64,000 nucleotides of DNA from Halorhabdus amylolytica (lineage in GTDB: Archaea > Halobacteriota > Halobacteria > Halobacteriales > Haloarculaceae): contig NZ_SPQG01000001.1 in NCBI RefSeq assembly GCF_004944975.1, forward strand, positions 83,482 to 147,481, given 5' to 3'. Within the stretch, counting starts at the first letter, position 1; the number at the start of each line of letters is the position of its first letter. The translations under genes and the position numbers were made by a program. Positions 63,668 through 64,000 of this stretch are shown in pieces. The notes under the pieces were generated by a model that did no database searches, was not told the origin of the DNA, and saw only the letters and a program-made list of their open reading frames with translations.

Positions 63668-64000
63668 ATGTCAGATACGACCCTCAGAAGTCACGAACGA
63701 GCGACTCAGCAAGAGACGAGTGAGAACGAACGGACCGAGACGCACGTCTGTCCGGAGTGTGGCGGGACGCTACAATCGGACTCCGAGCGCGGCGAGACAG
63801 TCTGTAGCGAGTGTGGCCTGGTCGTCGAGGAAGACGAGATCGATCCCGGCCCGGAGTGGCGTGCCTTCGACGCCAAGGAGAAAGACCAGAAGTCCCGCGT
63901 CGGTGCGCCGACCACCAACATGATGCACGATAAGGGCCTCTCGACAAACATCGGCTGGCAGGACAAAGACGCCTACGGCAATTCGCTGTCCTCCCGCCAG
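63668..64000 (+). CDS. tfb: Transcription initiation factor IIB (TFB), 5' part
   Basis: 111 codons present, cut by the window edge. A 27-residue acidic N-terminus precedes a zinc ribbon with Cys 28, 31, 46 and 49 (HVCPECGG, TVCSECGL). The B-finger follows (DPGPEWRAFDAKEKDQKSRV) and leads into GAPTTNMMHDKGLSTNIGW. TFB recruits RNA polymerase to TBP-bound promoters. Haloarchaea encode many TFBs, so this one may serve a subset of genes. Confidence 0.95.
   Translation, partial: MSDTTLRSHERATQQETSENERTETHVCPECGGTLQSDSERGETVCSECGLVVEEDEIDPGPEWRAFDAKEKDQKSRVGAPTTNMMHDKGLSTNIGWQDKDAYGNSLSSRQ

Overview
This window is chromosomal DNA from a haloarchaeon. It is GC-rich, with acidic proteins and strong G/C preference at third codon positions. 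It carries archaeal information genes (TFB, an RNase P subunit, 7S/SRP RNA, GatA/GatC), halocyanin, bacterio-opsin-activator-type HTH regulation, GfcR and a GlpR/PfkB/fructose-PTS cluster. A member related to Haloarculaceae is a guess from gene content only. Most coding lies in short operons with ATGA overlaps.

Layout. 1-2440: ADP-forming acetyl-CoA synthetase with a BioD/phosphotransacetylase-like partner (cut by the window edge). 2700-6814: coiled-coil protein, GfcR, YchF GTPase, small ParB-like protein, aminotransferase. 7085-12983: fructose regulon glpR-pfkB, then ptfC-ptfA-ptsH-ptsI-ptfB. 13063-17721: citrate-synthase paralogue, YlbF-like protein, UlaG-like metallo-hydrolase, coiled-coil protein, HisG-like protein. 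17759-24937: ba3-type oxidase (subunits I and II, membrane-anchored halocyanin, small subunits) with a SafE-like protein and a FixI/CopA-type Cu ATPase that probably metallate it. 25041-34397: universal stress proteins, transporters (MFS, PiT, TauE), IMPase, HTH regulator, membrane proteins, AroA. 34596-41989: hybrid sensor kinase, ABC exporter with divergent TetR regulator and palindromic operator, Xaa-Pro peptidase, RHH protein. 42014-48724: hydrolases, DUF5779-like protein, sugar oxidoreductase/isomerase operon, Ca-type P-ATPase.

48.8-57.05 kb looks like an accessory segment. It is bounded on the right by tRNA-Arg(UCG) and a ladder of partial copies of that tRNA's 3' end, and on the left by a related decayed copy. 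It carries an AtoE-type short-chain fatty-acid transporter, a patatin-like hydrolase and a 3-hydroxybutyrate-dehydrogenase-like SDR (a plausible polyhydroxyalkanoate or short-chain acid module), plus an FNR-type reductase, an MFS carrier, a stand-alone DUF21 protein and a lower-GC LEA-like protein. No integrase is visible.

57.1-64.0 kb returns to core genes: CoA-binding protein, DUF5798-like protein, 7S RNA, MscS channel, YhbY, RNase P component 4, GT4 glycosyltransferase, gatA, gatC and the start of a tfb gene. Three stop-codon-proximal tandem duplications and two copies of a terminal-inverted-repeat element between convergent transcription units are the most unusual small-scale structures.
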